DNA from: Lachnoclostridium phytofermentans
Lineage (GTDB): Bacteria > Bacillota > Clostridia > Lachnospirales > Lachnospiraceae
Length of the DNA stretch: 8,883 nucleotides
Assembly (NCBI GenBank): GCA_003526525.1
Contig: DPVV01000271.1
Coordinates: forward strand, 1-8,883
Reading direction: 5' to 3'
Shown: one piece after another, positions 1 to 5,993 of the stretch
Numbering within the stretch: position 1 is the first letter of the stretch
How the letters are laid out: each line of letters starts with the position of its first letter
Position numbers and translations under genes: made by a program
Notes under the pieces: generated by a model
Seen by the model: the letters and a program-made list of their open reading frames with translations, nothing else
The model's database searches: none
What the model was told of the DNA's origin: nothing

Positions 1-32
1 TAGGTGGACAGGAAAGTCAAATGGGAAAATGA

Positions 33-39
33 GAAGGGA
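33..39 (+). promoter_or_regulatory. Ribosome binding site that sets the sigE start
   Basis: AAGGGAG lies 9 nt before the ATG at 49. The same frame is open back to a GTG at 4, directly after an in-frame TAG at 1-3, but that GTG has no visible ribosome site within the window. The ATG at 49 is therefore preferred. Confidence 0.75.
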
Positions 40-48
40 GCTTGCCAA

Positions 49-789
49 ATGCTGTTAAAAATTACAATCCAAAATAAATTTCAGTTCCGTATGATACCAA
101 GTTTTCGTGAGTTATTCTTGAAGAAAAAAGGGGAGATTCACTATATTGGGGGAGCTGAAGTTTTGCCGGCTCCTTTGGATGCCAAGAGAGAAGCAGATGC
201 AATTATGAAACTTGGTACACCAGATGATGTGGAGGCGAAGTCTTTACTAGTAGAACATAATTTAAGGTTGGTACTTTACATAGCTAAAAAATTCGATAAT
301 ACAGGCGTAGGGGTAGAGGATTTAATTTCAATTGGAACCATTGGGTTAATTAAGGCGATTAACACGTTTAATCCGGATAAAAATATTAAACTGGCTACGT
401 ATGCTTCCCGTTGCATTGAAAATGAAATACTGATGTATCTACGTAGAAATAGCAAAACAAAACTTGAGGTATCCATTGACGAACCGCTTAATGTAGACTG
501 GGACGGAAATGAATTGTTATTGTCTGATATCCTTGGTACGGAGGAGGATGTAATATACAAAAATATTGAGGATGAAGTTGATAAGAAACTTCTCGGTAGA
601 GCGCTTTCGAAATTAAATGATCGTGAAAAGATTATAGTTTCGTTACGATTTGGTTTAAATACTGCAGACGGTAATGAACGTACACAAAAAGAAGTGGCAG
701 ATATGCTAGGCATCTCACAATCTTATATCTCTCGTTTGGAAAAGAAAATTATAAAACGCTTAAAAAAAGAAATGCTGCGCTGCGAATAG
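49..789 (+). CDS. sigE: RNA polymerase sporulation sigma factor SigE (pro-sigma-E)
   Basis: Sigma-70 family factor that directs early mother-cell transcription during sporulation. From the ATG at 49 it has 246 residues, close to the family's usual 235-245. Residues 1-31 form a basic/hydrophobic pro-sequence. It runs into [16 protein letters not shown] (28-43), the counterpart of the Bacillus pro-sigma-E region cleaved by SpoIIGA, so cleavage near H31/Y32 is inferred. Region 2 is seen as [12 protein letters not shown] (71-82), the [14 protein letters not shown] stretch (91-104) and [16 protein letters not shown] (118-133). Region 4.2 carries the helix-turn-helix [20 protein letters not shown] (212-231). 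sigG follows in the same direction, the usual clostridial spoIIGA-sigE-sigG order. spoIIGA would lie just outside the window, and the TAG at 1-3 could be its stop, but this cannot be checked here. Confidence 0.95.
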   Translation: MLLKITIQNKFQFRMIPSFRELFLKKKGEIHYIGGAEVLPAPLDAKREADAIMKLGTPDDVEAKSLLVEHNLRLVLYIAKKFDNTGVGVEDLISIGTIGLIKAINTFNPDKNIKLATYASRCIENEILMYLRRNSKTKLEVSIDEPLNVDWDGNELLLSDILGTEEDVIYKNIEDEVDKKLLGRALSKLNDREKIIVSLRFGLNTADGNERTQKEVADMLGISQSYISRLEKKIIKRLKKEMLRCE

Positions 790-949
790 GGAGCTGTTAA
801 CACTGTGCATTTAGCTTACACAAATTACTTATAGTTTCGAACAGAGTTATCAAACATAATGAGGGTATTCTAACAAAAATCGATGTTAGTTTCAACAAAA
901 ATAACATACTTTTTGAACCTTATCTTATCACGAAATAATACAAAAGTAT

Positions 950-978
950 TTGCAAATCGAAACAATTCCTTATAAAAT
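950..978 (+). promoter_or_regulatory. Candidate sigma-A-like promoter upstream of sigG
   Basis: TTGCAA (950-955) and TAAAAT (973-978) are separated by 17 nt, with TATAAA overlapping at 971-976. The match is fair but sits in very AT-rich sequence where such matches arise easily. Confidence 0.3.
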
Positions 979-1021
979 AAATATATGGATGAAATTAACA
1001 AAAAATAACATTAGAAATGCA

Positions 1022-1054
1022 GTATAAAAAGAAACCTTCCGGTAAATCATTTTA
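1022..1054 (+). promoter_or_regulatory. Candidate forespore (sigma-F/sigma-G type) promoter of sigG
   Basis: GTATA (1022-1026) resembles the -35 element shared by sigma-F and sigma-G. It is followed 14 nt later by GGTAAATCATTTTA (1041-1054), which contains the GG start of a sigma-F -10 and a CATTTTA resembling a sigma-G -10. The spacing is imperfect for either factor (about 15 expected for sigma-F, about 18 for sigma-G, where 21 is seen). Its place just before the sigG ribosome site is what makes it attractive. Confidence 0.4.
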
Positions 1055-1083
1055 TTATGACTTCAGAATAAAATGGTTAATCT

Positions 1084-1090
1084 GGGAGGT
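1084..1090 (+). promoter_or_regulatory. Ribosome binding site that sets the sigG start
   Basis: GGGAGGT ends 6 nt before the ATG at 1097. The frame is open back to an ATG at 1073, but that would place this site inside the gene, and the SigG family begins close to the KVEICGV motif. Confidence 0.85.
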
Positions 1091-1096
1091 TTCATT

Positions 1097-1879
1097 ATGG
1101 CTCTTTATAAGGTAGAAATTTGTGGAGTAAATACATCGAAATTGCCGTTGTTAAAGGGTGAAGAAAAGGATGCTTTATTTGAAAGAATCAAGCAAGGTGA
1201 TAAGGAAGCTAGAGAGCTGTATATCAAAGGAAACCTACGATTGGTGCTTAGCATCATTCAACGTTTTTCAAATAGTAATGAAAATGTCGACGATTTATTT
1301 CAAATTGGTTGTATTGGTTTAATGAAAGCTATCGATAATTTTGACATCACGCAAGGAGTAAAGTTTTCAACTTATGCAGTACCTATGATTATCGGTGAGA
1401 TACGTCGTTATTTAAGAGATAATAATGCCATACGTGTATCCCGTTCTTTAAGGGATACTGCTTATAAAGCAATTTATGCGAAAGAAATGCTTCTTAAGAA
1501 AAATGATAAAGAACCAACGGTTTGCGAGATAGCGGCCGAAGTTGGAATTAGTCAGGAAGATATTGTGGCTGCGCTTGATGCAATCCAGAGCCCAGTATCT
1601 TTGTACGAGCCTGTCTATTCAGAAGGTGGAGACACTTTGTATATTATGGACCAGGTAAGTGACAAAAAGAATAAAGAAGAAAACTGGGTAGAAGAAATCT
1701 CATTAAAGGAAGCAATGTCTAGACTATCTCCAAGAGAAAATAATATTATAAATCTGCGCTTTTTTCAAGGAAAGACACAGATGGAGGTAGCAGAAGAGAT
1801 TCAAATATCGCAAGCACAGGTTAGTAGACTTGAAAAAAATGCATTAAAGAATATGAGGAACTATCTTATTGATAAGTAG
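1097..1879 (+). CDS. sigG: RNA polymerase sporulation sigma factor SigG
   Basis: Late forespore sigma factor; in Bacillus it drives genes for spore DNA protection and germination proteins. The 260-residue product matches the family length. Diagnostic SigG sequence is visible: KVEICGVNTSKLPLL near the N-terminus (5-19), NLRLVLSIIQRF (46-57), VDDLFQIGCIGLMKAIDNFD (64-83), KFSTYAVPMIIGEIRRYLRDN (89-109) and IRVSRSLRD (112-120). Region 3 follows, then region 4 with RFFQGKTQMEVAEEIQISQAQVSRLEK (221-247), whose helix-turn-helix reads the -35 element. It lies 307 nt downstream of sigE on the same strand and is closed by a strong terminator. The possible forespore promoter at 1022-1054 fits its known regulation. 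No truncation or missing region is seen. Confidence 0.96.
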   Translation: MALYKVEICGVNTSKLPLLKGEEKDALFERIKQGDKEARELYIKGNLRLVLSIIQRFSNSNENVDDLFQIGCIGLMKAIDNFDITQGVKFSTYAVPMIIGEIRRYLRDNNAIRVSRSLRDTAYKAIYAKEMLLKKNDKEPTVCEIAAEVGISQEDIVAALDAIQSPVSLYEPVYSEGGDTLYIMDQVSDKKNKEENWVEEISLKEAMSRLSPRENNIINLRFFQGKTQMEVAEEIQISQAQVSRLEKNALKNMRNYLIDK

Positions 1880-1944
1880 ATATAACTAAATATTTCCTTT
1901 CAATGAAAAGTTTCGAAAAAAGAAGAAAACACAATTATAGTATC

Positions 1945-1994
1945 AACTAATACAGAGATATAACGAAATGTTTCGTTCTATCTCTGTATTAGTT
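1945..1994 (+). terminator. Long hairpin terminator after sigG
   Basis: A perfect 16-bp stem (1945-1960 with 1979-1994) continues, after one mismatch, into a further inner stem of about 7 bp (AACGAAA/TTTCGTT, 1962-1977). The right arm runs into a short T-rich stretch (GTTTTATGA). The A-rich sequence before the left arm is too far away to make a clear terminator for the other strand. The stem is unusually long for a rho-independent terminator. Confidence 0.85.
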
Positions 1995-2054
1995 TTATGA
2001 TTAAATAATTTGTTAATAGTAATATTTAATTCAAATAAATCAAGCAAATATAAC

Positions 2055-2070
2055 AAATACATGTGTATTT
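2055..2070. repeat. Inverted repeat AAATACA-TG-TGTATTT
   Basis: Two perfect 7-bp arms are separated by 2 nt. The form suits a dimeric repressor site better than a terminator, because the loop is too short. It is about 240 nt upstream of the LacI-type start. In AT-rich DNA such a dyad may be chance. Confidence 0.3.
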
Positions 2071-2165
2071 TACATTTTTTAGACAAATCAAATTAAAAAT
2101 ATAGTCATATTTATTTAGTTTGTTTAACGAAAAACTATAGTAAGTTAAATTAATCTCATACTTTT

Positions 2166-2185
2166 TATGGTAAAAACTATGCTAT
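2166..2185 (+). repeat. Repeated upstream element, copy 1
   Basis: This 20-nt stretch consists of TATGGTAAAAA directly followed by CTATGCTAT. The same two blocks recur at 6950-6972 with 3 nt inserted between them. Here the element runs into TGCTATAAA (2180-2188), which resembles an extended -10. It lies about 125 nt before the LacI-type start. Confidence 0.45.
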
Positions 2186-2241
2186 AAATACCTATATATG
2201 GAATATAACCGTAATAATCAATATATAATTAAAATTAATAC

Positions 2242-2270
2242 TTGATAATTTGTATAAACTGCTATATAAT
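2242..2270 (+). promoter_or_regulatory. Sigma-A promoter of the LacI-type gene
   Basis: TTGATA (2242-2247) and a perfect TATAAT (2265-2270) are separated by exactly 17 nt. This gives a predicted transcript start near 2277 and a leader of about 35 nt before the ATG at 2311. It is the best housekeeping promoter in the window. Confidence 0.8.
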
Positions 2271-2275
2271 AAAAC

Positions 2276-2296
2276 AACGAAAACGATATAGCTAAG
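2276..2296 (+). promoter_or_regulatory. Possible LacI-family operator over the transcript start
   Basis: The stretch contains GAAAACG, matching the GNAANCG core of LacI/CcpA-type operators, but the right half is poor, so no full palindrome is present. It sits at the predicted +1 of the LacI-type gene, where a repressor would block its own transcription. A related stretch lies at 2126-2144 (AACGAAAAACTATAGTAAG). Autoregulation is an inference. Confidence 0.3.
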
Positions 2297-2298
2297 AA

Positions 2299-2305
2299 GC
2301 GGTGG
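2299..2305 (+). promoter_or_regulatory. Ribosome binding site that sets the LacI-type start
   Basis: GCGGTGG ends 5 nt before the ATG at 2311. The longer frame from the GTG at 2302 would begin inside this site and add only three residues before MATIKELS, the usual beginning of this family. Confidence 0.6.
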
Positions 2306-2310
2306 TAAAA

Positions 2311-3351
2311 ATGGCGACGATTAAAGAGCTATCATTAAAATGTGGTGTTTCCGTTTCCACTGTCAGCAAAGCATTGAATGACTATAAGGATATTGGAGAG
2401 GAAACGAAACGTAATATCCTGAAAGCAGCCAATGAGATTGGTTATTTTCCTGATTCGAATGCAAGGGCATTAAAGACGAAGAAAACTTATAATATCGGAG
2501 TATTGTTTTCTACGATGTTTGGTCATGGGCTCAGGAATGAGTATTTCGCTCATATTTTAGCTTCCTTCAACGAATATGCTACGGGTAAGGGATACGACAT
2601 TAATTTTATTGAGCATAATGTTGGTAATCGGAAGATGACTTTTCTGGAACATTGCAGATATCGGAATTTCGATGGTGTTTGTATTGCCTGCTGTGCAGAT
2701 TTCTTCGACAATGAGATTCAACAGGTTGTGAATTCAAAGATTCCTGTAGTGGTCATTGATCACATCTATAATGAGGCAATATCAATTCTTTCTGATAATA
2801 TGGAAGGAATGAGGCAGTTAACACAGTACATAATTGATCAGGGTCACAAAAGAATAGCATACATTCATGGCACGAATTCATCGGTTACACATAATCGGTT
2901 GGTAAGCTTTTACCAGGTGTTACGGGAAAATGATTTAACGATACCGAACGACTATGTGATCGAAGGAATTTATCGTGATTCTGAAACGTCAGGCTTATTG
3001 ACACAGAGATTACTGGATTTACCAGTCCCACCTACCTGTATCATTGCTCCAGACGATTATTCAGCGCTTGGAGTTATGAATACAATCAGAAGAAACGGTT
3101 TCAGGATACCAGAAGATATCTCTGTTGCAGGATACGATGGCATTTCAGTGGCACAGGCATTAGAACCAAAGCTTACTACGATAAGACAGGATACGGACAG
3201 AATTGGAACAGAAGCAGCAAAACAGTTAATTAATTTGATTGAGAGACCTATGGTAACCTCTATTTCAAATGTTTACCTTAAGGTCTCGCTGATGAAGGGA
3301 AGTTCAGTTGGCTATGTGAATAGCAGCGACTTGAATCACCTATTAAAGTAA
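2311..3351 (+). CDS. LacI/GalR-family transcriptional regulator
   Basis: Sugar-responsive DNA-binding repressor of 346 residues, normal for the family. The N-terminal helix-turn-helix is clear: ATIKELSLKCGVSVSTVSKAL (2-22), where VSTVSKALN is the recognition helix. IGYFPDSNARALKTKKT (46-62) forms the hinge that inserts in the minor groove. The rest is a periplasmic-binding-protein-like sensor domain. It contains IGVLF (64-68), FDGVCIA, PVVVIDH, GHKRIAYIHG, and PEDISVAGYDG followed by PKLTTIRQDTDRIG, all typical positions for effector binding and dimerisation. It has its own sigma-A promoter and precedes a sugar ABC importer on the same strand with an 85-nt gap, so it probably controls that importer. 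The sugar cannot be read from the sequence. Confidence 0.93.
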   Translation: MATIKELSLKCGVSVSTVSKALNDYKDIGEETKRNILKAANEIGYFPDSNARALKTKKTYNIGVLFSTMFGHGLRNEYFAHILASFNEYATGKGYDINFIEHNVGNRKMTFLEHCRYRNFDGVCIACCADFFDNEIQQVVNSKIPVVVIDHIYNEAISILSDNMEGMRQLTQYIIDQGHKRIAYIHGTNSSVTHNRLVSFYQVLRENDLTIPNDYVIEGIYRDSETSGLLTQRLLDLPVPPTCIIAPDDYSALGVMNTIRRNGFRIPEDISVAGYDGISVAQALEPKLTTIRQDTDRIGTEAAKQLINLIERPMVTSISNVYLKVSLMKGSSVGYVNSSDLNHLLK

Positions 3352-3353
3352 TC

Positions 3354-3374
3354 GATTGTCCATTAGAGACAATC
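3354..3374 (+). other. Stem-loop just after the LacI-type gene
   Basis: GATTGTC (3354-3360) and GACAATC (3368-3374) form a perfect 7-bp stem with a 7-nt loop, starting 3 nt after the stop codon. No T-run follows, so it is not a convincing terminator. It may act as a weak attenuator or an mRNA 3'-end stabiliser between regulator and transporter transcripts. Confidence 0.45.
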
Positions 3375-3383
3375 AAGGTAACA

Positions 3384-3412
3384 TAGGCATTTGTATTATT
3401 TATTAATATAAT
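3384..3412 (+). promoter_or_regulatory. Candidate sigma-A promoter of the binding-protein gene
   Basis: A perfect TATAAT (3407-3412) lies 17 nt after TAGGCA (3384-3389), which matches TTGACA at four of six positions. The start point would be near 3419, giving a leader of about 18 nt. It would let the importer be transcribed apart from its regulator. Confidence 0.5.
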
Positions 3413-3436
3413 GCAAAATTAAAGGAGGGTATTGAA

Positions 3437-4786
3437 ATGAAAAAGATGAAGAAAGCATTAGCTATGCTCATGGTTTTAACCATGGTTTGTGCTATGTTTG
3501 CAGCATGCGGTACAAAGAATGCAAACAGTAACAAAATAGCGAGTACATCTGGTGGTAAGATATTCAGAATTTATTGCTGGAATACAGAGTTCCAGGACAG
3601 ATTTAACGAGTATTACGCAAGCAAAATTCCAGCTGACGTAAAAGTTGAATGGGTTATCAATCCAAATGAAGACAATGTATACCAGACAAAGTTGGATGAA
3701 GCTTTACAAAAGCAGGAATCTGCTGCACCAGAAGATAGAATTGATTTATTCCTGATTGAAGCTGACTATGCATTAAAGTATGTTGGTACTGACTATACTT
3801 TGAATGTTATCAAAGATGTTGGCTTAACAGAGAAAGACCTTTCTCAACAGTATCAGTACACAAAGGATGTCGTTACAAGTAACGGCGCTCTTAAGGGTGT
3901 TTCATGGCAGTCTTGTCCAATGGGCTTCCTTTACAGAAGATCCATGGCTAAGGCAGTGTTAGGAACAGACGATCCTGATCAGGTTCAAGAGATGCTTTCC
4001 GACTGGACAAAATTTGATGATGTAGCTGCTAAAATGAAGGCAGCTGGTAACTTCATGTTATCTGGTTATGATGATGATTATCGTGTATTTGCTAACAACA
4101 AGAAACAGCCTTGGGTTGATTCTAACAAAAAAATCGTAATTGATGATCAGATCAAACAATGGGTATCTCAGACTAAGACATATACAGATAAAGGCTATAA
4201 TAACAAAGCTAGCTTATGGTCAGCAGAATCAACTGCTCAGATGGCTAATGATGGCAAGGTATTTGGTTACTTTGGACCAGGATGGTTTATGGATTTTTGT
4301 TTCATGTCTTATACACTTGATGATCCAAACGGAGAGAAAGAAATTGGTAACGGAGGTTTCGGTGACTGGGCTATGTGTAAAGGCCCTCAGGGATCTTACT
4401 GGGGTGGTACATGGATTTGTGGAGCAGCAGGAACAGATAATCTCGATATCGTAAAAGATATTATGTTAACAATGACATGTAACAAAGATACACTTGTTAA
4501 GATTACAAATAAATTTGGTGATTTTACTAACAGTGTAGCAGCTATGGAAGAAATTGCTAACAGTGATTATGGCTATCCATTCTTAGGAGGTCAGAATCAT
4601 ATCAAAGTATTACTTGATTCTGCACAAGATATTCATATTTCTGCAGCATCTCCTTTTGATCAGACTATGACTGAAAAGCTTCAATTATCAATGAAAGACT
4701 ACTTTGAAGGCGTTATAACAGAACAACAGGCTTGGGATAACTTCTATACAGAAGTTTTAGGAAAGCATCCAGAACTTAGTAAATAA
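3437..4786 (+). CDS. Carbohydrate ABC transporter solute-binding lipoprotein
   Basis: Extracellular sugar-capturing subunit of an ABC importer, anchored to the outer face of the membrane. The 449-residue protein begins with a basic, hydrophobic signal peptide (1-23) ending in a lipobox, FAAC, with lipid-modified Cys24, then a polar linker (GTKNANSN). The mature part has the family-1 (MalE-like) pattern: an initial IFRIYCWNTEF strand, a DLFLIEADYALKYV segment, GVSWQSCPMGFLYRR, and a C-terminal part ending in DYFEGVITEQQAWDNFY. Many Trp, Tyr and Asp residues suit sugar stacking. A very strong ribosome site (AAAGGAGGGT, 3421-3430) suggests high expression. Two permease genes follow after a gap containing a stable hairpin. 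The sugar is unknown; the family covers mono- and oligosaccharides. Confidence 0.92.
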   Translation: MKKMKKALAMLMVLTMVCAMFAACGTKNANSNKIASTSGGKIFRIYCWNTEFQDRFNEYYASKIPADVKVEWVINPNEDNVYQTKLDEALQKQESAAPEDRIDLFLIEADYALKYVGTDYTLNVIKDVGLTEKDLSQQYQYTKDVVTSNGALKGVSWQSCPMGFLYRRSMAKAVLGTDDPDQVQEMLSDWTKFDDVAAKMKAAGNFMLSGYDDDYRVFANNKKQPWVDSNKKIVIDDQIKQWVSQTKTYTDKGYNNKASLWSAESTAQMANDGKVFGYFGPGWFMDFCFMSYTLDDPNGEKEIGNGGFGDWAMCKGPQGSYWGGTWICGAAGTDNLDIVKDIMLTMTCNKDTLVKITNKFGDFTNSVAAMEEIANSDYGYPFLGGQNHIKVLLDSAQDIHISAASPFDQTMTEKLQLSMKDYFEGVITEQQAWDNFYTEVLGKHPELSK

Positions 4787-4867
4787 GATAAAAGTTCGAA
4801 ATTTCACAGTGTAACGGATAAGATATAGTTTTTGTAATAACGAAAGAACTTAAAAACTTTTATTTCG

Positions 4868-4901
4868 GTACAGCAAGGTGGTTTGAGTCGCCTTGCTGTA
4901 C
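4868..4901 (+). other. Intercistronic hairpin after the binding-protein gene
   Basis: GTACAGCAAGG (4868-4878) and CCTTGCTGTAC (4891-4901) form a perfect 11-bp stem with a 12-nt loop. The sequence after it (TAATATGGAT) has no T-run. It therefore looks more like an mRNA-stabilising or partial-termination hairpin that raises binding protein over permease than a full terminator. Confidence 0.65.
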
Positions 4902-5002
4902 TAATATGGATAGTATGCTGATGATAAAAAGGCATCTCTCCTTTTACAATGGCAGGATTGAAAGAGCGCACAATTCTGTGGCAACTCATAATAAGCGCAG
5001 TT

Positions 5003-5009
5003 GTGAGGT
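5003..5009 (+). promoter_or_regulatory. Ribosome binding site that sets the first permease start
   Basis: GTGAGGT ends 5 nt before the ATG at 5015. The frame is open back to an ATG at 4949, which has no ribosome site and would add 22 residues not expected for this family. Confidence 0.65.
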
Positions 5010-5014
5010 ATCGT

Positions 5015-5989
5015 ATGCAGAATCCAAAGAAATCGAAAAAATTTGTTAACTATTCAAAATGGGGATATATTTTCCTAATACCATTCTTCGTAATCTATAC
5101 GTTCTTTTCACTGATACCATTACTTTCAACTTTTTACTACAGCTTCTTTGAGTTATATTGGGCGAATGGGGGATTGTCGAAGGTAGGCCCGAATTTTGTT
5201 GGCCTAAAGAATTATGTTAAACTCTTTACTGAGTCCGAGTTTTTAAAATATTTCGGTAATACGATGATACTTTGGATCATTGGGTTCATACCTCAGATTT
5301 TAATTTCTCTCCTATTAGCAGCACTATTTACAAGTAACCGTTTAAGACTAAAGAAGCAAGGATTTTTTAAATCAGTTATCTATATGCCAAATTTGATTAT
5401 GGCATCAGCATTCGCTATGTTGTTTTTTACTTTATTTTCACCAGATGGGCCAGTCAATCAGTTGTTAATCCAGTTTGGCTTTGTGAATGCAGGAGATCCA
5501 ATACGATTTTTTTCCAGAATAACTGGAACACGTGGTATCATTGCGCTCATGAATTTTCTCATGTGGTTTGGTAATACAACAATCATGCTGATGGCAGGTA
5601 TTATGGGAATTGATCAGGGGTTGTTTGAGGCAGCCTATGTCGATGGTGCAAAACCAACCCAAGTATTTAAAAGGATTACATTACCTTTATTAATGCCTAT
5701 CCTAAGTTATGTAATGATAACTTCTTTAATCGGTGGTATTCAGATGTTTGATGTCCCACAGATTTTAACCAGTGGATCTGGAAGTCCGAATAATACTAGT
5801 AAAACGGTTGTAATGTTATTAAATAGCAAGTTATCACCAAGCTTAAATTATGGTGATGGTGGTGCAATTTCAGTGATCTTATTCATGCTGACGGCTATTT
5901 GTAGTGTTGCTGTATATCGTTCGATGATGAATAAGACAGGTAATGATGAAGTTAAGAAAAAAATAAGAGAAGAGCAAAGAAGGAAGTAA
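5015..5989 (+). CDS. Sugar ABC transporter permease, MalF/UgpA type
   Basis: First of two membrane subunits of the carbohydrate importer. The 324-residue protein has a short basic N-terminus and about six hydrophobic segments, near 16-43, 82-105, 118-141, 174-197, 225-246 and 284-303. The cytoplasmic EAA loop that docks with the ATPase is EAAYVDGAKPTQVFKRITLPLLMP (205-228), with the conserved E, AA, DGA and final P intact. The WGYIFLIPF start and the FVGLKNYVKLF segment are typical of this subunit. The lysine/arginine-rich tail (KKKIREEQRRK) is cytoplasmic. The next permease starts 4 nt after its stop, so the two are translationally linked. Confidence 0.93.
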   Translation: MQNPKKSKKFVNYSKWGYIFLIPFFVIYTFFSLIPLLSTFYYSFFELYWANGGLSKVGPNFVGLKNYVKLFTESEFLKYFGNTMILWIIGFIPQILISLLLAALFTSNRLRLKKQGFFKSVIYMPNLIMASAFAMLFFTLFSPDGPVNQLLIQFGFVNAGDPIRFFSRITGTRGIIALMNFLMWFGNTTIMLMAGIMGIDQGLFEAAYVDGAKPTQVFKRITLPLLMPILSYVMITSLIGGIQMFDVPQILTSGSGSPNNTSKTVVMLLNSKLSPSLNYGDGGAISVILFMLTAICSVAVYRSMMNKTGNDEVKKKIREEQRRK

Positions 5990-5993
5990 CGGA

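Larger units (their letters stand above)
790..1096 (+). other. AT-rich sigE-sigG spacer
   Basis: This 307-nt gap holds no convincing gene. No strong hairpin terminator follows sigE, so readthrough into sigG is possible. Two candidate promoters (950-978 and 1022-1054) and the sigG ribosome site lie in its second half. A short inverted repeat, AATAC-aaaa-GTATT, occurs at about 937-950. A separate sigG promoter is expected because in Bacillus sigG is switched on in the forespore by sigma-F and then by itself. Confidence 0.6.
1995..2310 (+). other. AT-rich intergenic region before the LacI-type gene
   Basis: About 316 nt with no credible gene on either strand. It holds an inverted repeat (2055-2070), one copy of a repeated element (2166-2185), two related AACGAAAA-containing stretches (2126-2144 and 2276-2296), and a near-consensus sigma-A promoter (2242-2270) just before the regulator gene. 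Its length and repeat content suggest a regulatory region more than a simple spacer. Confidence 0.6.
4787..5014 (+). other. Structured spacer between binding-protein and permease genes
   Basis: This 228-nt gap holds no supported gene. It contains an 11-bp hairpin (4868-4901) and a 9-bp long-range complementarity, ATAAAAGTT (4788-4796) with AACTTTTAT (4855-4863). An ATG-initiated extension of the following permease frame begins at 4949 but lacks a ribosome site. A spacer this long inside a transporter operon usually signals unequal expression of binding protein and permeases. Confidence 0.5.

Noticed and set aside
276..713. 145-codon open frame on the minus strand inside sigE
   Set aside because: It lies wholly antisense to a certain gene, has no ribosome site and a low-complexity Ser/Phe-rich product.
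820..850. Spo0A-box-like TGTTCGAA on the minus strand
   Set aside because: It has an extra base relative to TGTCGAA, and no paired box or promoter is nearby.
2137..2164. Sigma-E/sigma-K-like promoter (ATA, 17 nt, CATACTTT) before the LacI-type gene
   Set aside because: The -35 element is only three bases and the spacing is slightly long. A far better sigma-A promoter lies downstream, and a sporulation role for this sugar regulator is not suggested by anything else.
4140..4454. 104-codon open frame within the binding-protein gene
   Set aside because: It is a shadow of the real frame, with no ribosome site and no family resemblance.
4804..4989. 61-codon minus-strand frame in the spacer before the first permease
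   Set aside because: It spans the intercistronic hairpin, lacks a ribosome site and has no recognisable motif.
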